DNA of 64,000 nucleotides from Simmondsia chinensis (GCA_018398585.1 JAGTTD010000011.1:14809346-14873345), one strand, 5' to 3'. Numbered from the stretch's first letter, positions 11,038 to 21,820 are shown. A program made the numbers and translations. The notes: a model not told the origin generated them from the letters alone.

Positions 11038-12177
11038 CTAGGGGAAAAGGGTTCCCACATATGGGAACAAGGAAAACAAACCATGATAAGGGTAGGCTCC
11101 CTGAAGCTCCAACATGCCATGATTCTGTCCATCCATGCGACAACGATAAAGCCCGCCACTACAAGCCATGATAAAATACGGCGCTCGAGATGCAGAAACC
11201 AGCCACTCGAAAACCGCCAAGCTCGCTAGACCTCGGGAACCAGTACTCGATGTTCCGATACATAAACCGTGAGGAAAAGTCGCTCCGATCACGAAGCATC
11301 CATTAAAAGAAGAGCCGCCAACCAAGACCAGGCATAATGGCGTCCCGACAGTCAAAGGGTCGTCCCAGCGAAACAGACCCACATCTTCACACTCCGTGAT
11401 GCTCCGGTGAACTTGCGGTGGGAAGAAAAGGAACGCCATCGTGCTCGTGGTTGTATTCCAATGGATTACGTACGAGTAGTAGAAATGGGAGCAAGCCCAG
11501 AGATAAGAACCCCAGACCGACATCAAGACGATCAATTCATCGATACAGGCAGGAACTTGGAACAACAAGTTCTGACCCTCAACGTCAAGCTCACCTTTGA
11601 AGACCCAGTCATCTTTCTGATGCAAAAACTTTATGGGAATTCGACCACCTTCCCCGGTCGGTCTCCAAGGCAAAGTCGTAAACCAGCAAGTGCACCCGGA
11701 AGCTGAACAACTCACCCAAGCCACGACATCCGATGATCGCTGTCATAGGACATTGGGACAACGAAGCCAGAGCTCCCTCAATTAGGGAACCCAATGGAAG
11801 CCAGAAACGAGTAGCCAAGTTAAAGATAGAGAGATGTGAGACACTACCGGGTCAAACTCCCACCATAGGACCAATCGCCCTATGCATCCAAGTATCCGCT
11901 GATAACCAGAGAGGAACTCCACCCAAAAATGAGGGATCACCTACCCCGTCCCTAGTGTACCCCAAAAAACAGAGATGCCATCTAGGTCCACATAACTCCA
12001 AGAATGAACCAACACGCCTTCAACATACCAAGGCAACGAGTGGCACACCTGGGCCTCGATAAAGCGATAAGAGCTAATCAGTTCAGCATGGAACCGAGAC
12101 AGGGTTCAAAACTGCAGAAGGGATTTGGCTGGAAGACGTGAAAAAGTGTCGTAACTGACATCTTTCGAATCACCCAT
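11038..12177 (-). pseudogene. F-box/kelch-like pseudogene
   Basis: From ATG at 12177 the minus strand reads MGDSKDVSYDTFSRLPAKSL, then LQF and a stop, then ELISSYRFIEAQ. This matches an F-box (LPAKSLLxF...CVSKxWxxLISSxxFIExH) with the middle damaged. Downstream come GCIGRLVLWW and NLATRFWLPLGS, which resemble the 'GLVCL...NPxTRxxxxLP' of F-box-associated proteins, and a kelch-like VYDFALETDRGRW. The remainder to 11038 is open in another frame (228 aa). Intact members act as SCF ubiquitin-ligase substrate adaptors. Here a stop inside the F-box and frame changes indicate a dead copy. Confidence 0.5.
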
Positions 12178-12587
12178 TGTGCTATCAAAGAATAGAAGCA
12201 AAGAAGGAAATGTGATAGGAATATTAGAAGACAAGAGAAGCACATTTGATGGGAGAAAAACAAGACTTGCCCTCATACTTATAAAGGAGAAGACCTCTAC
12301 CAACCGAATCAGAAGAGAGAATCATTTGTGTATCGGCGGGGGACTAAATCTATGAACCAAAAAATTGCACCCGAAAAAATCCAACACGTGGCCTCATAAA
12401 CCGGAACGAGGAATGACACATGGCCTCCGAGCACCGTGATGACAAATCGACGCGTGGTCCCTGGGCACCGCAAGCATCTCATCCCTAGAGACCCTCCTCC
12501 GGAAGTCGCCATGCAATAATAGTGGCATGGCATCACGACCCGGGTAGACGACAATTCGACGCGATGTCTAAAGAGCTCTTCCCGGAC
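12178..12587. other. Unassigned stretch upstream of the F-box-like pseudogene
   Basis: Contains direct repeats of ACGYGTGG/ACAYRTGGCCTC with GCACCG words (12370-12490). No gene recognised. It could include the former promoter of the F-box-like copy. Confidence 0.35.
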
Positions 12588-13035
12588 TCAGCCACGAAGC
12601 TCCTTTTTAGAAGGTTCCGAACATAGCTCTTGACGAGGAGCACCTTTTTTTAGGGTTCCGGACTCAACTCTTGCCGACGAGCACCTTTTCCGAAGGTCCC
12701 AAACACAACTCTTGCCGAGGAGCACCTTTTCCGAGGGTTTCGGACTCAGCTCTTGCCAAGAAGCTCCTTTGCCGAAGGCCCCGGACATGGCTTTTGCCGA
12801 GGAGCACCTTTTTCGAGGGTTCCAGACATAGCTCTTGTTGAGGAGCACCTTTTTCGAGGGTTCCGGACACCGTTTTTGGCGAGGAGCACCTTTTCCTAGG
12901 GTTCCGGACACCGCTTTTGGCGAGGAGCACCTTTTCCTAGGGTTCCGGACACCACTCTTGCCGAGGAGCACCTTTTCCGAGGGTTCCGGACGCTGCTCTT
13001 GCCGAGGACCACCTTTTCCGAGGGTTTCGGACACA
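12588..13035. repeat. 41-bp minisatellite, about 11 copies
   Basis: GAGGAGCACCTTTTCC followed by AGGGTTCCGGACNC recurs every 41-42 bp. Because 41 is not a multiple of 3, the unit cycles through all frames and stays open on the minus strand for about 150 codons (units like SGTLGKGAPRQ, PEPSEKVLLGKS, RNPRKRCSSAK). It ends exactly where the truncated LTR element begins. Confidence 0.9.
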
Positions 13036-13447
13036 ACCTAAGAGTTCATACACCATTGTTGAATTCCAAAGACCCAATATCATAACTTGAACTCCCAAAA
13101 TATTCCAATCGACATTGTTAATGCTGCAGCTCACACTTTCCAGCCTGTCCTCAAGACTTTCTTGAATTCCAAGCTCATCCAGCCACCAAACATGCCTCAA
13201 ATGATCAAGCTTTGCTTTCTTGTCAACCATCTCAAACATGAGTAACAAATATAACAAATCGAGAAACCAACAGAACTCTTGAACAGCTGTAAACTTCCTC
13301 AAATCTAGAGCTGATCTGTTCCAAACTCCCTCACTGATGTTTACCCTAATTTCAGCTGGAATTGTCCTCAATGTTGCACTGATCTTTTCCATCCAAACAT
13401 TAAGAAAATATTGAAGCTTGTGCATATAATTTTTCCATTCAGAACAA

Positions 13448-14009
13448 TGTTAAGGTTTCAAAGATTGCTCTTGAGCCTTAACCTTGGTTGGGATAGTGAG
13501 AGTATGAGATGAGAAGAGAATATAGAGTTTAGATGAGAAAGAAGGGAAAGGAGATGAGAAAGTAGAGAGAGATATCAAAAGACATCCAATTCATTCATCA
13601 AAATTGTTATTGAATACAAGCTAAAGCCATCTATTTATACCACTTCCTCCTAGGATGGCTTAGACGAAAAATATCTAGAGATACATTGCATTTGGACCAA
13701 GGAGCTAACCGACTTAACCACCAACTAACTAATTAGCCGCCACCCTTGACCGGCCATTGACCTCCCAAGCAAGTCCGCACTTAAGAACACTTATTACATG
13801 ACTTACAAGAGACTTATGCCACTAATTACATCAAGACTCAATCTAGATACAACATCAACAAACTAATACAACTTTCCGACACCAAACGATAGTCACATGG
13901 CTGCAAGACAGCCACCCATGCACGACAGACTTGCAAACAGCAGCAGCATAGCAGCAGAACAGCATCACAGCCACCTCAAGTTCATGCCTTGAATTTTCGG
14001 ATCATAACA
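13448..14009 (-). repeat. Nested solo LTR with 5-bp TSD
   Basis: TGTTAAGG...GATCATAACA is flanked by AACAA on both sides (13443-13447 and 14010-14014). The matching place in copy 2 (about 18643) has no insertion, giving a clear empty site. The sequence is a relative of the host element's own LTR and of the solo LTR at 53.9 kb. Confidence 0.93.
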
Positions 14010-14689
14010 AACAACCACAACAAATCACCCCAAACACATTCAGGTTCGGAATCTGATCAGCACCTTTCAGTTGCTGTTTGTTCCAATTTTCAAGTACTAT
14101 CATCCTTGTCTTTACCTGGCTTCGTGCACCAGCTGTGAGGTCATACCAGAGGCCCAACACTTCTTCAAACCATCCACAATTCCTCAACCAACTAACAACA
14201 ACTACCATCCCGTCAAAGAAATGCTTGTGTTTGACTCGAAGCAACACCAATTCCGGAACAATTGAGACTTCAATGTCACGATCTGAATTATGCAGCTTGC
14301 AACCTGTATAAGCCTTTTCTTCAAAGCTTGTTTGATGTTAACTTCACCATGACCCACAGCCACTACCATTTTTTCACCATTGCTTGCACTGGCACTGAAT
14401 TGTTCACAATCAAACAGCGGCACCACAGGTCTAGCTTTTCCAATCACTTGTAATTCATCCTTTCCCGGATCAAAGGGACTGCCAACATCAATTACATCAT
14501 TTAAAGCATCTATTGTACTGATGTGGATCTGATCAGAAACTCGTCTCTCCACATTACATCATGTGTACAAATCCATCAATTCAATTACTTACATAGGAAT
14601 CAAGCTTTGATGAGAACCTTGAAACGCACTCTTGTAGTTCGATTACTTCTTTTCAGCAGAAAATCGACTCTTTTAAGCTTCACATAGCC

Positions 14690-15637
14690 TTAAGTATCTT
14701 CTCCCGGATCAAGAGGCAACTCGTCATAAGAGTGTGTATTGTAATACACCTTTTCTCCACTCAAAAGCACACCTTGTTCAGCATCAGATAGTACCACAGC
14801 AGTAACAATTGATTTCCCAACAGAATGAGATTGTTCAGCAGTGAAGGTGCTTCGATTCTGCATACCAGCTTGCCATGGAGTGATACTCAATAGATTTGGT
14901 GATGTATTCATTGATATTATAGCAGTAGCATCAAATTTTTCAGTTGAAAGCAAAGGTTTTGCTATATCCAACCCTTGTATACCAGCATATACATCAGTAA
15001 AATCAGTATCTTGAGTTAGTTCTTGTTGATCAACAAGCATCCTAGGCTGTAACACCACCTCTTGCTTCAATTTCTACTTTGTCAACTTCTTTTTACCCCA
15101 AAAATTTTTCAACGCTTCATTTAAATGGTTCCTCTTCGCCTTACTCTTTGCTTTCTTTATCATTCCCTTGTCATAAAAATCATATTCCCATTCCGGAAGT
15201 AAATCATGCTGTAGCTCATCATCTTCAAAATACTCTAACTCTAGCAAAGAGTTTTCATAACGATCAACTTGTTCAAACTCAGGTTCGTCTAACTTGTGTT
15301 CATCAATTTCAGCATTAACATGGTCTACTTCGTCTCCAACGGCAACCGATTCTACTCCAACTTCCTCCTTTTGCTCAACATTGAGCTCTTGTTGTACAAC
15401 GCTATCCATCAGCTCTGGGAACTCATTTGCATCAAGGGCACCAGCACAATCTTGATTGGTGTTTGCAAACTGATGAGCTGAATACTGCCTATCAAAAATT
15501 CGCTGCAGCACTTCATCCCATGCTTGTTTCATTTTCTGCCAGAACTCCTCTCGTTCTTGTCTCAATTCTTGCTTTATTTTCTCCCAACAATCACTCATCA
15601 CAGATTGACAAGAGCTATCATCAACCATACCAGCCAT
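14690..15637 (-). pseudogene. Copy 1 of the element-borne ORF (MAGMVDDSS protein), broken
   Basis: Homologous to the 350-aa frame of copy 2 but interrupted at 15072-15074, where copy 1 has TAG and copy 2 a His codon. It starts MAGMVDDSSCQSVMSD, followed by a charged helical stretch (WEKIKQELRQEREEFWQKMK), a long acidic region and a Lys-rich patch (MIKKAKSKAKRNHL). I know no family for it. Confidence 0.65.
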
Positions 15638-16696
15638 ATTTGCAATGAACAACAATGCTTCTATCTGAAACAGCTCAGTTCGCAGAAATATAAGTTCGAA
15701 AATTGCAGAAGAGTGACACTTGTTTCCTAACTCTTCAACAGTCGGTTGCTTAATGAAGTTCTACTCCTTCGTTCAAGCAAAAAAATGCCCTGCTATCGGT
15801 TCCACAATCACCATTGAGTACAAACCCTAATATGCAGATTTTCGCACGCAGAGAACTCGAACAAATCCCAACTGCGATGCTTTCTTTAATAATCAGACTT
15901 ACAATTCTGAATTAAGCTTGATTCTAGATCGCAATCAAGTCCTCAACACAATACTCAAAGCAATCTTCAAGACGAAGTCAGATTTCACACTTTCGGGGCT
16001 CAGTTCAATGTCAGATTATCGTCGAGCCAAATCTCAACTCATTAACATATAATTCTTAAGAATCAACCGAATTCTCACCACTTCAATGCTTATTAACACG
16101 AATTATTTCACAAATCCGCCACAACGTAGACTCTGATCGAACATGTAACTTGAAGTTCAGAAAACCGTTACCTCAACCTCATTCACTGAATTGTAGAATC
16201 TGAATAAACCTCAAATCAGCTTGTTTTGGATCTTTTGATGATGATCAAGTGTAATGTTGATCCAATAGCTCACTTTAACTTCTTCTCCAACAGATTAATT
16301 GAATACTTGATCAAGAACAATTATGCTCAGCACTCAACTTCAGCAACTAATACTTTGCTTTAGCACTCAACTTTAGCAGCTAATGCTTGATCAATTCTAT
16401 TGAATTCAATCTGAATTAGCTTTGATGTTGAATGTAATTCAACAAATACCGATCAATTAAACTTTCTTCAATGTAACTCAATCAAATTAATCCCAACCAA
16501 AGCAATTCCTAGGCATTTGCAGATCAATAAGGCAGTAACCGCCAATCTTCAAATTCAGAATTCAGAATTGAATTCTTGATCACATAAACTTAACTAAATC
16601 AGTATCAAAATTGTTTTTGTTGATTAATTGCAACACGATCAATCAGATTTTATATTTTTTTTCCTGTTTTAGAGCTTGATTCGGAAGCCAAATCAA

Positions 16697-16710
16697 GGCT
16701 CTGATACCAA
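16697..16710 (-). other. Primer binding site, tRNA-Met
   Basis: On the minus strand TTGGTATCAGAGCC follows the LTR end TTAACA after one base. This is the same arrangement as at 52.36 kb. Confidence 0.85.
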
Positions 16711-16711
16711 T

Positions 16712-17251
16712 TGTTAAGATTCAAAGATTACTCTTGGACCTTAACCTTGGTTGGGATTGTGAGAGTATGAGATGAGGAGAGAATTTAGAATTTAGATGAG
16801 ATAAGAAGGGAAAGGAGATGAGAAGTAGAGAGAGAGATATCAAAGATATCAATTTCATTCATCAAAGTTGTTATGAGCTCTTCCAGAGAAGCTCTACATA
16901 TTTATACTACTATCTCTTAGGATGGCTAACACTAAAAATATCTAGAGATACAATGATCCTAGACACAACGACTAACCGACTCAACCAACAACTAACTAAC
17001 TAGCCGCCACTTTGGATTGGCATTGACCACCGCAGCTAACAAGCTCTAGACTTCACTTATTACATGACTTAACAAGGGACTTATGCAACTAATTACATCA
17101 AAACTTATTCTAATTACAATATCCACTAGCTAATACAACCCAATCAACTAAACAACCTATAACATAGCAGCAGCACCAATATAACAGCAATAACAGATCA
17201 ATACAGCAGCTACAGCAGCCCCCTGGACTTCGTCGAGCTCGGATCATAACA
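16712..17251 (-). repeat. LTR shared by two tandem element copies
   Basis: 540 bp, TGTTATGATCCGAGC... to ...CTTAACA on the minus strand. On one side is a PBS leading into copy 1, on the other a polypurine tract from copy 2. A TATA-like TATAAATATG lies near 16900-16910 (minus). No target duplication can be defined, consistent with recombination between two elements. Confidence 0.9.
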
Positions 17252-17264
17252 TTCCCTTTCCCTT
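17252..17264 (-). other. Polypurine tract of copy 2
   Basis: AAGGGAAAGGGAA directly precedes the TGTTATG LTR start on the minus strand. CTTGAGGACAAG lies just upstream, as in the gypsy element at 57.8 kb. Confidence 0.85.
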
Positions 17265-17326
17265 GAAAACTTTCTTGTCCTCAAGAATGGAAGAGAGTTG
17301 AAGCCTATGAACACATCTAATGCAGA

Positions 17327-17677
17327 TCATGAACGGAATTGTACTGCAATTGGACTTGCTGAAATTTGTTGCAGCTGAAACGAGCCAATGGTGTCTAACT
17401 CTGAAATGCAGCAGATACACGACCCTAGTTTCGACACAATGTTGTGTTTGAATGCATAGTACTCTTCAGGAGGTCTACACTGATCAAACCAAATAGTCCC
17501 AACATCAGCAACACATCCACGACACCTCATGTTGCAGTTAATACAGCTCAAAATTCTATCTTGCGGCAGAGAATCATAAAACGCAACAACAATTCTATAA
17601 TTCTGCTTATAAAATGCTGCACAACAGAATTTGAATGTCGTTAAACCCATAAGACTGCATATCAAGTCCTTGAACAT
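17327..17677 (-). CDS. Element-borne ORF, unknown, 116 aa
   Basis: The last long frame before the polypurine tract of copy 2. It has eleven Cys, including CINCNMRCRGC, but no spacing of a known zinc-binding family that I recognise. It is probably the decayed C-terminal part of the frame at 17741-18733, separated by a stop and frame change. The matching region of copy 1 is deleted, so conservation cannot be judged here. Confidence 0.35.
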   Translation of the reverse strand: MFKDLICSLMGLTTFKFCCAAFYKQNYRIVVAFYDSLPQDRILSCINCNMRCRGCVADVGTIWFDQCRPPEEYYAFKHNIVSKLGSCICCISELDTIGSFQLQQISASPIAVQFRS

Positions 17678-17740
17678 CTCGGGAGGCCTTCCAAACTCAA
17701 TCCAAGAGAACCAAGTATCAAAATCTGCTTGTAGACATTC

Positions 17741-18733
17741 CTAAGAGCAGCTCAAACAGCCCCATATCCTAATCTTGGTATCAAAACACATTGAAATCCC
17801 ATAAGAATGCAACTGCAACTCTTTCATCTTGGATCTTATCCAAAATTTGTATTTCTTAAACATCCACTTACTAAACCATCTCAGACCAAGCTCAACAAAC
17901 TCTTGATTGCTCCCTAATTCCACATGTTGTGCTGCAGAGCTCGAGAATTCAGCAGTATATAACCAAGAGAACTCACAGCTGCTGATATTACAAATTTCAG
18001 CTCGATTATGGAAGCTACTTGCTGCTGACAAGTTAATACATTTTCCCAAAGCCACAATAGCACCATCCACACTCAATCTGAGCAACTCATTTACTGCTGA
18101 CAATGAAGGAATTGTAATTCTCCAATTATTTTCAGCAGCCTCTAATACTTCTATGGCTTGAATCTTGATTATGAGCTTGTAAGATCTGAAAGTCTCAGCC
18201 TTTTCCTTCCAAACTCTTGCATAGACCACACAAACTAAGAGTTCATAAACCATTGTTGAATGACAAAGACCCAATGTCATAACTTGAACTCCCAAAACAT
18301 TCCAATCGACATTGTGAATGCTGCAGCTCACACTTTCCTGCCTGTCCTCAAGACTTTCATGAATTCCAAGCTCATCCAGCCACCAAACATGCCTCAAATG
18401 ATCAAGCTTTGCTTTCTTGTCAACCATCTCAAACATGAGTAACAAATATAACAAGTGCAGACAGCAACAGAACTCTTGAACAGCTGTAAACTTCCTCAAA
18501 TCTAGAACTGATCTATTCCAAACTCCCTTGCTGATGTTTACCCTAATTTCAGCTGGAATTATCCTCAATGTTGCACTGATCTTTTCCATCCAAACATTAA
18601 GAAAATATTGAAGCTTGTGCACATAATTTTTCCATTCAGAACAACCACAACAGAGCACCCCAAACACATTCAGGTTCTGAATCTGATCAGCACCTTTCAG
18701 TTGTTGTTTGTTCCAATTTCCAAGTGCTATCAT
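17741..18733 (-). CDS. Element-borne ORF, unknown, 330 aa
   Basis: Long frame in copy 2 with Trp-rich stretches (HVWWLDELGI, LGLRWFSKWMFKK) and a mix of hydrophobic and basic residues. No protease, RT or integrase motif. Part of it matches copy 1 at 13.04-13.43 kb, where it is also largely open (162 aa from 13425). A different frame overlaps the end of the 155-aa ORF, suggesting an old frameshift inside one longer reading frame. Function unknown. Confidence 0.4.
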   Translation of the reverse strand: MIALGNWNKQQLKGADQIQNLNVFGVLCCGCSEWKNYVHKLQYFLNVWMEKISATLRIIPAEIRVNISKGVWNRSVLDLRKFTAVQEFCCCLHLLYLLLMFEMVDKKAKLDHLRHVWWLDELGIHESLEDRQESVSCSIHNVDWNVLGVQVMTLGLCHSTMVYELLVCVVYARVWKEKAETFRSYKLIIKIQAIEVLEAAENNWRITIPSLSAVNELLRLSVDGAIVALGKCINLSAASSFHNRAEICNISSCEFSWLYTAEFSSSAAQHVELGSNQEFVELGLRWFSKWMFKKYKFWIRSKMKELQLHSYGISMCFDTKIRIWGCLSCS

Positions 18734-18741
18734 CTTTGTCG

Positions 18742-19209
18742 TTACCTGGCTTCGTGCACCAGCTTAGGGTCATACCAGAGGCCCAAAACTTCTTCAAACC
18801 ATCCACAATTCTTCAACCAACTAACAACAACTACCATCCCTTCAAGGAAATGCTTGTGTTTGAACCGAAGCAACACTAATTCCTGAATAATTGAGACTTC
18901 AATGTCACGATCTGAATTATGCAGCTTGCAACCTATATAAGCCTTTTCTTCAAAGCTTGTTTTGATGTTAACTTCCCCTTGACCCATAGCCACTACCATT
19001 TTTCCACCATTGCTTGCACTGGCACTGAATTGTTCATAATCAAACAGCAGCACTAGAGGTCTAGCTTTTCCAATCACTTGTAATTCATCCTTTCCCGGAT
19101 CAAAGGGACTGCCAACATCAATTACATCATTTAAAGCATCTATTATACTGATGTGGATCTGATCAGAAACCTGTCTCTCCACATTACATCCTTTGTACAA
19201 ATCTATCAA
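18742..19209 (-). CDS. Element-borne ORF, unknown, 155 aa
   Basis: Lies in the same frame as the preceding 350-aa ORF, separated only by a TAA at 19219-19221 and a few codons. Segments DPGKDELQVIG and VVVVSWLKNCGWFEEVLG are seen. The first echoes DPGEDTQGYVKLKRV near the end of the upstream ORF, which hints at an internal duplication. Copy 1 has the same stop at the corresponding place, followed by a similar frame at 14552-14202. Confidence 0.45.
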   Translation of the reverse strand: MIDLYKGCNVERQVSDQIHISIIDALNDVIDVGSPFDPGKDELQVIGKARPLVLLFDYEQFSASASNGGKMVVAMGQGEVNIKTSFEEKAYIGCKLHNSDRDIEVSIIQELVLLRFKHKHFLEGMVVVVSWLKNCGWFEEVLGLWYDPKLVHEAR

Positions 19210-19218
19210 CTCAATTGC

Positions 19219-20271
19219 TTACATAGGAACCAAGCTTTGTTTGTTGAGAACCTTGAAACGCACTCTCGGGGTTCGATTACTACTTTTCAGCAGAAAATCG
19301 ACTCTTTTCAGCTTCACATAGCCTTGAGTATCTTCTCCCGGATCAGGAGGCAACTCGTCAGAAGAGTGTGTATTGGAATACACCTTTTCTCCACTCAAAA
19401 GCACACCTTGTTGAGCATCAGATAGTACCACAGCAGCAATAATTGATTTCCCAACAGAATGAGATTGTTCAGTAGTGAAGGTGCTTCGATTCTGCATACC
19501 AGCTTGCCATGGAGTGATACTTAACAGATTTGGTGATGTATTCATTGATATTACAGCAGTAGCATCAAATTTTTCAGTTGAAATCAAAGGTTTTGCTATA
19601 TCCAACCCTTGTATACCAGCATATACATCAGTAAAATCAGTATCTTGAGCTAGTTCTTGTTGATCAACAAGCATCCTAGGCTGAAACACCACCTCTTGCT
19701 TCAATTTATGCTTTGTCAACTTCTTTTTACCCCAAAAATCTTTCAACGCTTCATTTAAATGGTTCCTCTTTGCCTTATTCTTTGCTTTCTTTATCATTCC
19801 CTTGACATAAAAATTGTATTCCCATTCCGGAAGTAAATCTTGTTGTAGCTCATCATCTTCAAAATACTCTAACTCTAGCAAAGAGTCTTCATAAGGATCA
19901 ACTTGTTCAAACTCAGGTTCGTCTAACTTGTGTTCATCAATTTCGGCATTACCATGGTCTACTTCGTCTCCAACGGCAACCGATTCTACTCCAACTTCCT
20001 CCTTTTGCTCAACGTTGAGCTCTTGTTGTATAACGCCATCCATCAACTCCGGGACCTCATTTGCATCAAGAACACCGGCATAATCTCGATTGATGTTTGC
20101 AAACTGATGAGCTGAATACTGCCTATCAAAAATTCGCTGCAGCTCTTCGTCCCATGCCTGTTTCATTTTCTGCCAGAACTCCTCTCGTTCTTGTCTTAAT
20201 TCTTGCTTTATTTTCTCCCAACGATCACTCATCACAGATTGACAAGAGCTATCATCAATCATACCAGCCAT
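19219..20271 (-). CDS. Element-borne ORF, unknown, 350 aa (MAGMIDDSS protein)
   Basis: Start chosen at MAGMIDDSSCQSVMSD because the same start is seen in copy 1 (15637) and in the third copy at 63900, although the frame stays open upstream to 20364. Residues about 15-50 form a charged probable coiled coil (WEKIKQELRQEREEFWQKMK). An acidic D/E-rich region follows, then a basic patch (MIKKAKNKAKRNHL), and a C-terminal half with TDVYAGIQGLDIAKP and SITPWQAGMQNRS. It takes the place normally held by gag. It may be a diverged structural protein or a captured host sequence. I know no homologous family. Confidence 0.55.
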   Translation of the reverse strand: MAGMIDDSSCQSVMSDRWEKIKQELRQEREEFWQKMKQAWDEELQRIFDRQYSAHQFANINRDYAGVLDANEVPELMDGVIQQELNVEQKEEVGVESVAVGDEVDHGNAEIDEHKLDEPEFEQVDPYEDSLLELEYFEDDELQQDLLPEWEYNFYVKGMIKKAKNKAKRNHLNEALKDFWGKKKLTKHKLKQEVVFQPRMLVDQQELAQDTDFTDVYAGIQGLDIAKPLISTEKFDATAVISMNTSPNLLSITPWQAGMQNRSTFTTEQSHSVGKSIIAAVVLSDAQQGVLLSGEKVYSNTHSSDELPPDPGEDTQGYVKLKRVDFLLKSSNRTPRVRFKVLNKQSLVPM

Positions 20272-21330
20272 ATTTGCAATGAACAACAATGCTTCTATCT
20301 GAAACAGTTTAGTTCGCATAAATATAAGTTCGAAAATTGCAGAAGAGTGAGACTTGTTTCCCAACTCTTCAACAGCCGATTGCTTAATGAAGTTCTACTC
20401 CTTCTTTCGCGCAAAACAATCCCCTGCTATCGGTTCCACAATCGCCACTGAGTACAAACCCTAATATGCATATTTTCGCACGCAGAGAACTCGAACAAAC
20501 CCTAACTGCGATGCTTTCTTTAATAATTAGACTTACAATTCTGAATTAAGCTCGATTCTAGATCGCAATCAAGTCCTCAACACAATACTCAAAGCAATCT
20601 TCAAGACGAAGTCATATTTCACACTTTCGAGGCTCAGTTCAATGTCAGATTATTGTCTAAGCAAATCTCAACTCAATAACATATAATTCTTAAGAATCAA
20701 CTGAATTCTCACCACTTCAATGCTTATTAACACGAATTATTTCACAAATCTGCCACATCGCAGACTCCGATCGAACATGTAACTTGAAGTTCAGAAAATC
20801 GTTACCTCAACCTCATTCACTGAATTGTAGAATCTGAATAAACCTCAAATCGGCTTGTTTCGGATCTTTTGATGATGATCAAGTGTAATTTTGATCCAAT
20901 AGCTCACTTTAACTTCTTCTCCAACAGTTCAAGTGAATATTTGATCAAGAACAATTATGCTCAGCACTCAACTTCAGCAACTAATGCTTTGCTTCAGCAC
21001 TCAACTTTAGCAGCTAATGCTTGAACAATTCTACTGAATTCAATCTGAATCATCTTTGATGTTGAATGTAATTCAACAAATACCGATCAATTAAACTTTC
21101 TTCAATGTAACTCAATCAAATTAATCCCAACCGAAGCAATTCCCAGGCATTTGCAGATCAATAAGGCAGTAACCGCCAATCTTCAAATTCAGAATTCAGA
21201 ATTGAATTCTTGATCACATAAACTGAACTAAATCAGTATCAAAACTGTTTTTGTTGATTAATTGCAACACGATCAATCAGATTTTAAATTTTTTTTCTTG
21301 TTTTAGAGCTTGATTCGGAAGTCAAATCAA

Positions 21331-21344
21331 GGCTCTAATACCAA
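21331..21344 (-). other. Primer binding site, tRNA-Met (one mismatch)
   Basis: TTGGTATTAGAGCC on the minus strand, one base after the TTAACA LTR end. It differs from the copy 1 PBS by one C-to-T change. Confidence 0.8.
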
Positions 21345-21345
21345 T

Positions 21346-21820
21346 TGTTAAGATTCAAAGATTACTCTTAGACCTTAACCTTGGTTGGGATAGTAAGAGA
21401 GAGAGATATCAAAGATATCAATTTCATTCATCAAAGTTGTTTTGAGCTCTTCAAGAGAAGCTCTACATATTTATACTACTATCTCTTAGGATGGCTAACA
21501 CTAAAAATATCTAGAGATACAATGATCCTAGACAAAAGGACTAACCGACTCAACCAACAACTAACTAACTAGCAGCCACTTTGGACCGGCATTGACCACC
21601 ACAGCAAACAAGCTCTAGACTTCACTTATTACATGACTTAACAAGGGACTTATGCAACTAATTACATCAAGACTTATTCTAATTACAATATCCACTGGCT
21701 AATACAACTCAATCAACTAAACAACCTCCAACATAGCAGCAGCACCAATATAACAGCAATAACAGATCAATGCAGCAGCTACAGCAGCCCCCTAGACTTC
21801 ATCGAGCTCGGATCATAACA
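21346..21820 (-). repeat. 5' LTR of copy 2
   Basis: 475 bp. Aligns with 16712-17251 but lacks about 65 bp of the purine-rich (plus strand) block after GGGATAGTNAGAG. Otherwise there are only scattered differences, so the copies are moderately young. Confidence 0.9.

Larger units (their letters stand above)
13036..16711 (-). mobile_element. Non-autonomous LTR element copy 1, internal region truncated at its 3' side
   Basis: Runs on the minus strand from the PBS at 16.7 kb to an abrupt end at 13036. It is collinear and highly similar to the internal region of copy 2, except that about 1 kb matching 17252-18233 is missing and a 562-bp solo LTR is inserted. It encodes the same non-gag-pol frames, in more damaged form. 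It shares the LTR at 16712-17251 with copy 2. Confidence 0.85.
16712..21820 (-). mobile_element. Non-autonomous LTR element copy 2, complete LTR-internal-LTR
   Basis: The 5' LTR is at 21346-21820, PBS at 21331-21344, internal region 21330-17265, polypurine tract at 17252-17264 and 3' LTR at 16712-17251. No gag zinc knuckle, protease, RT or integrase motif is present. Instead there are four long frames of unknown kind. It lacks matching 5-bp flanks because it shares its 3' LTR with copy 1. Confidence 0.85.

Noticed and set aside
12588..13034. Repeat protein of 148 aa
   Set aside because: The 41-bp minisatellite is open in every frame of this strand; no start context or unique sequence supports a protein.
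15470..15485. CTGATGAG core suggesting a hammerhead ribozyme (retrozyme)
   Set aside because: No GAAAC partner or stem arrangement nearby; the site lies in the element ORF.
15079..15730. Plus-strand ORFs repeated at 19930-20451
   Set aside because: Antisense of the conserved MAGM ORF; similarity between copies follows from nucleotide identity.
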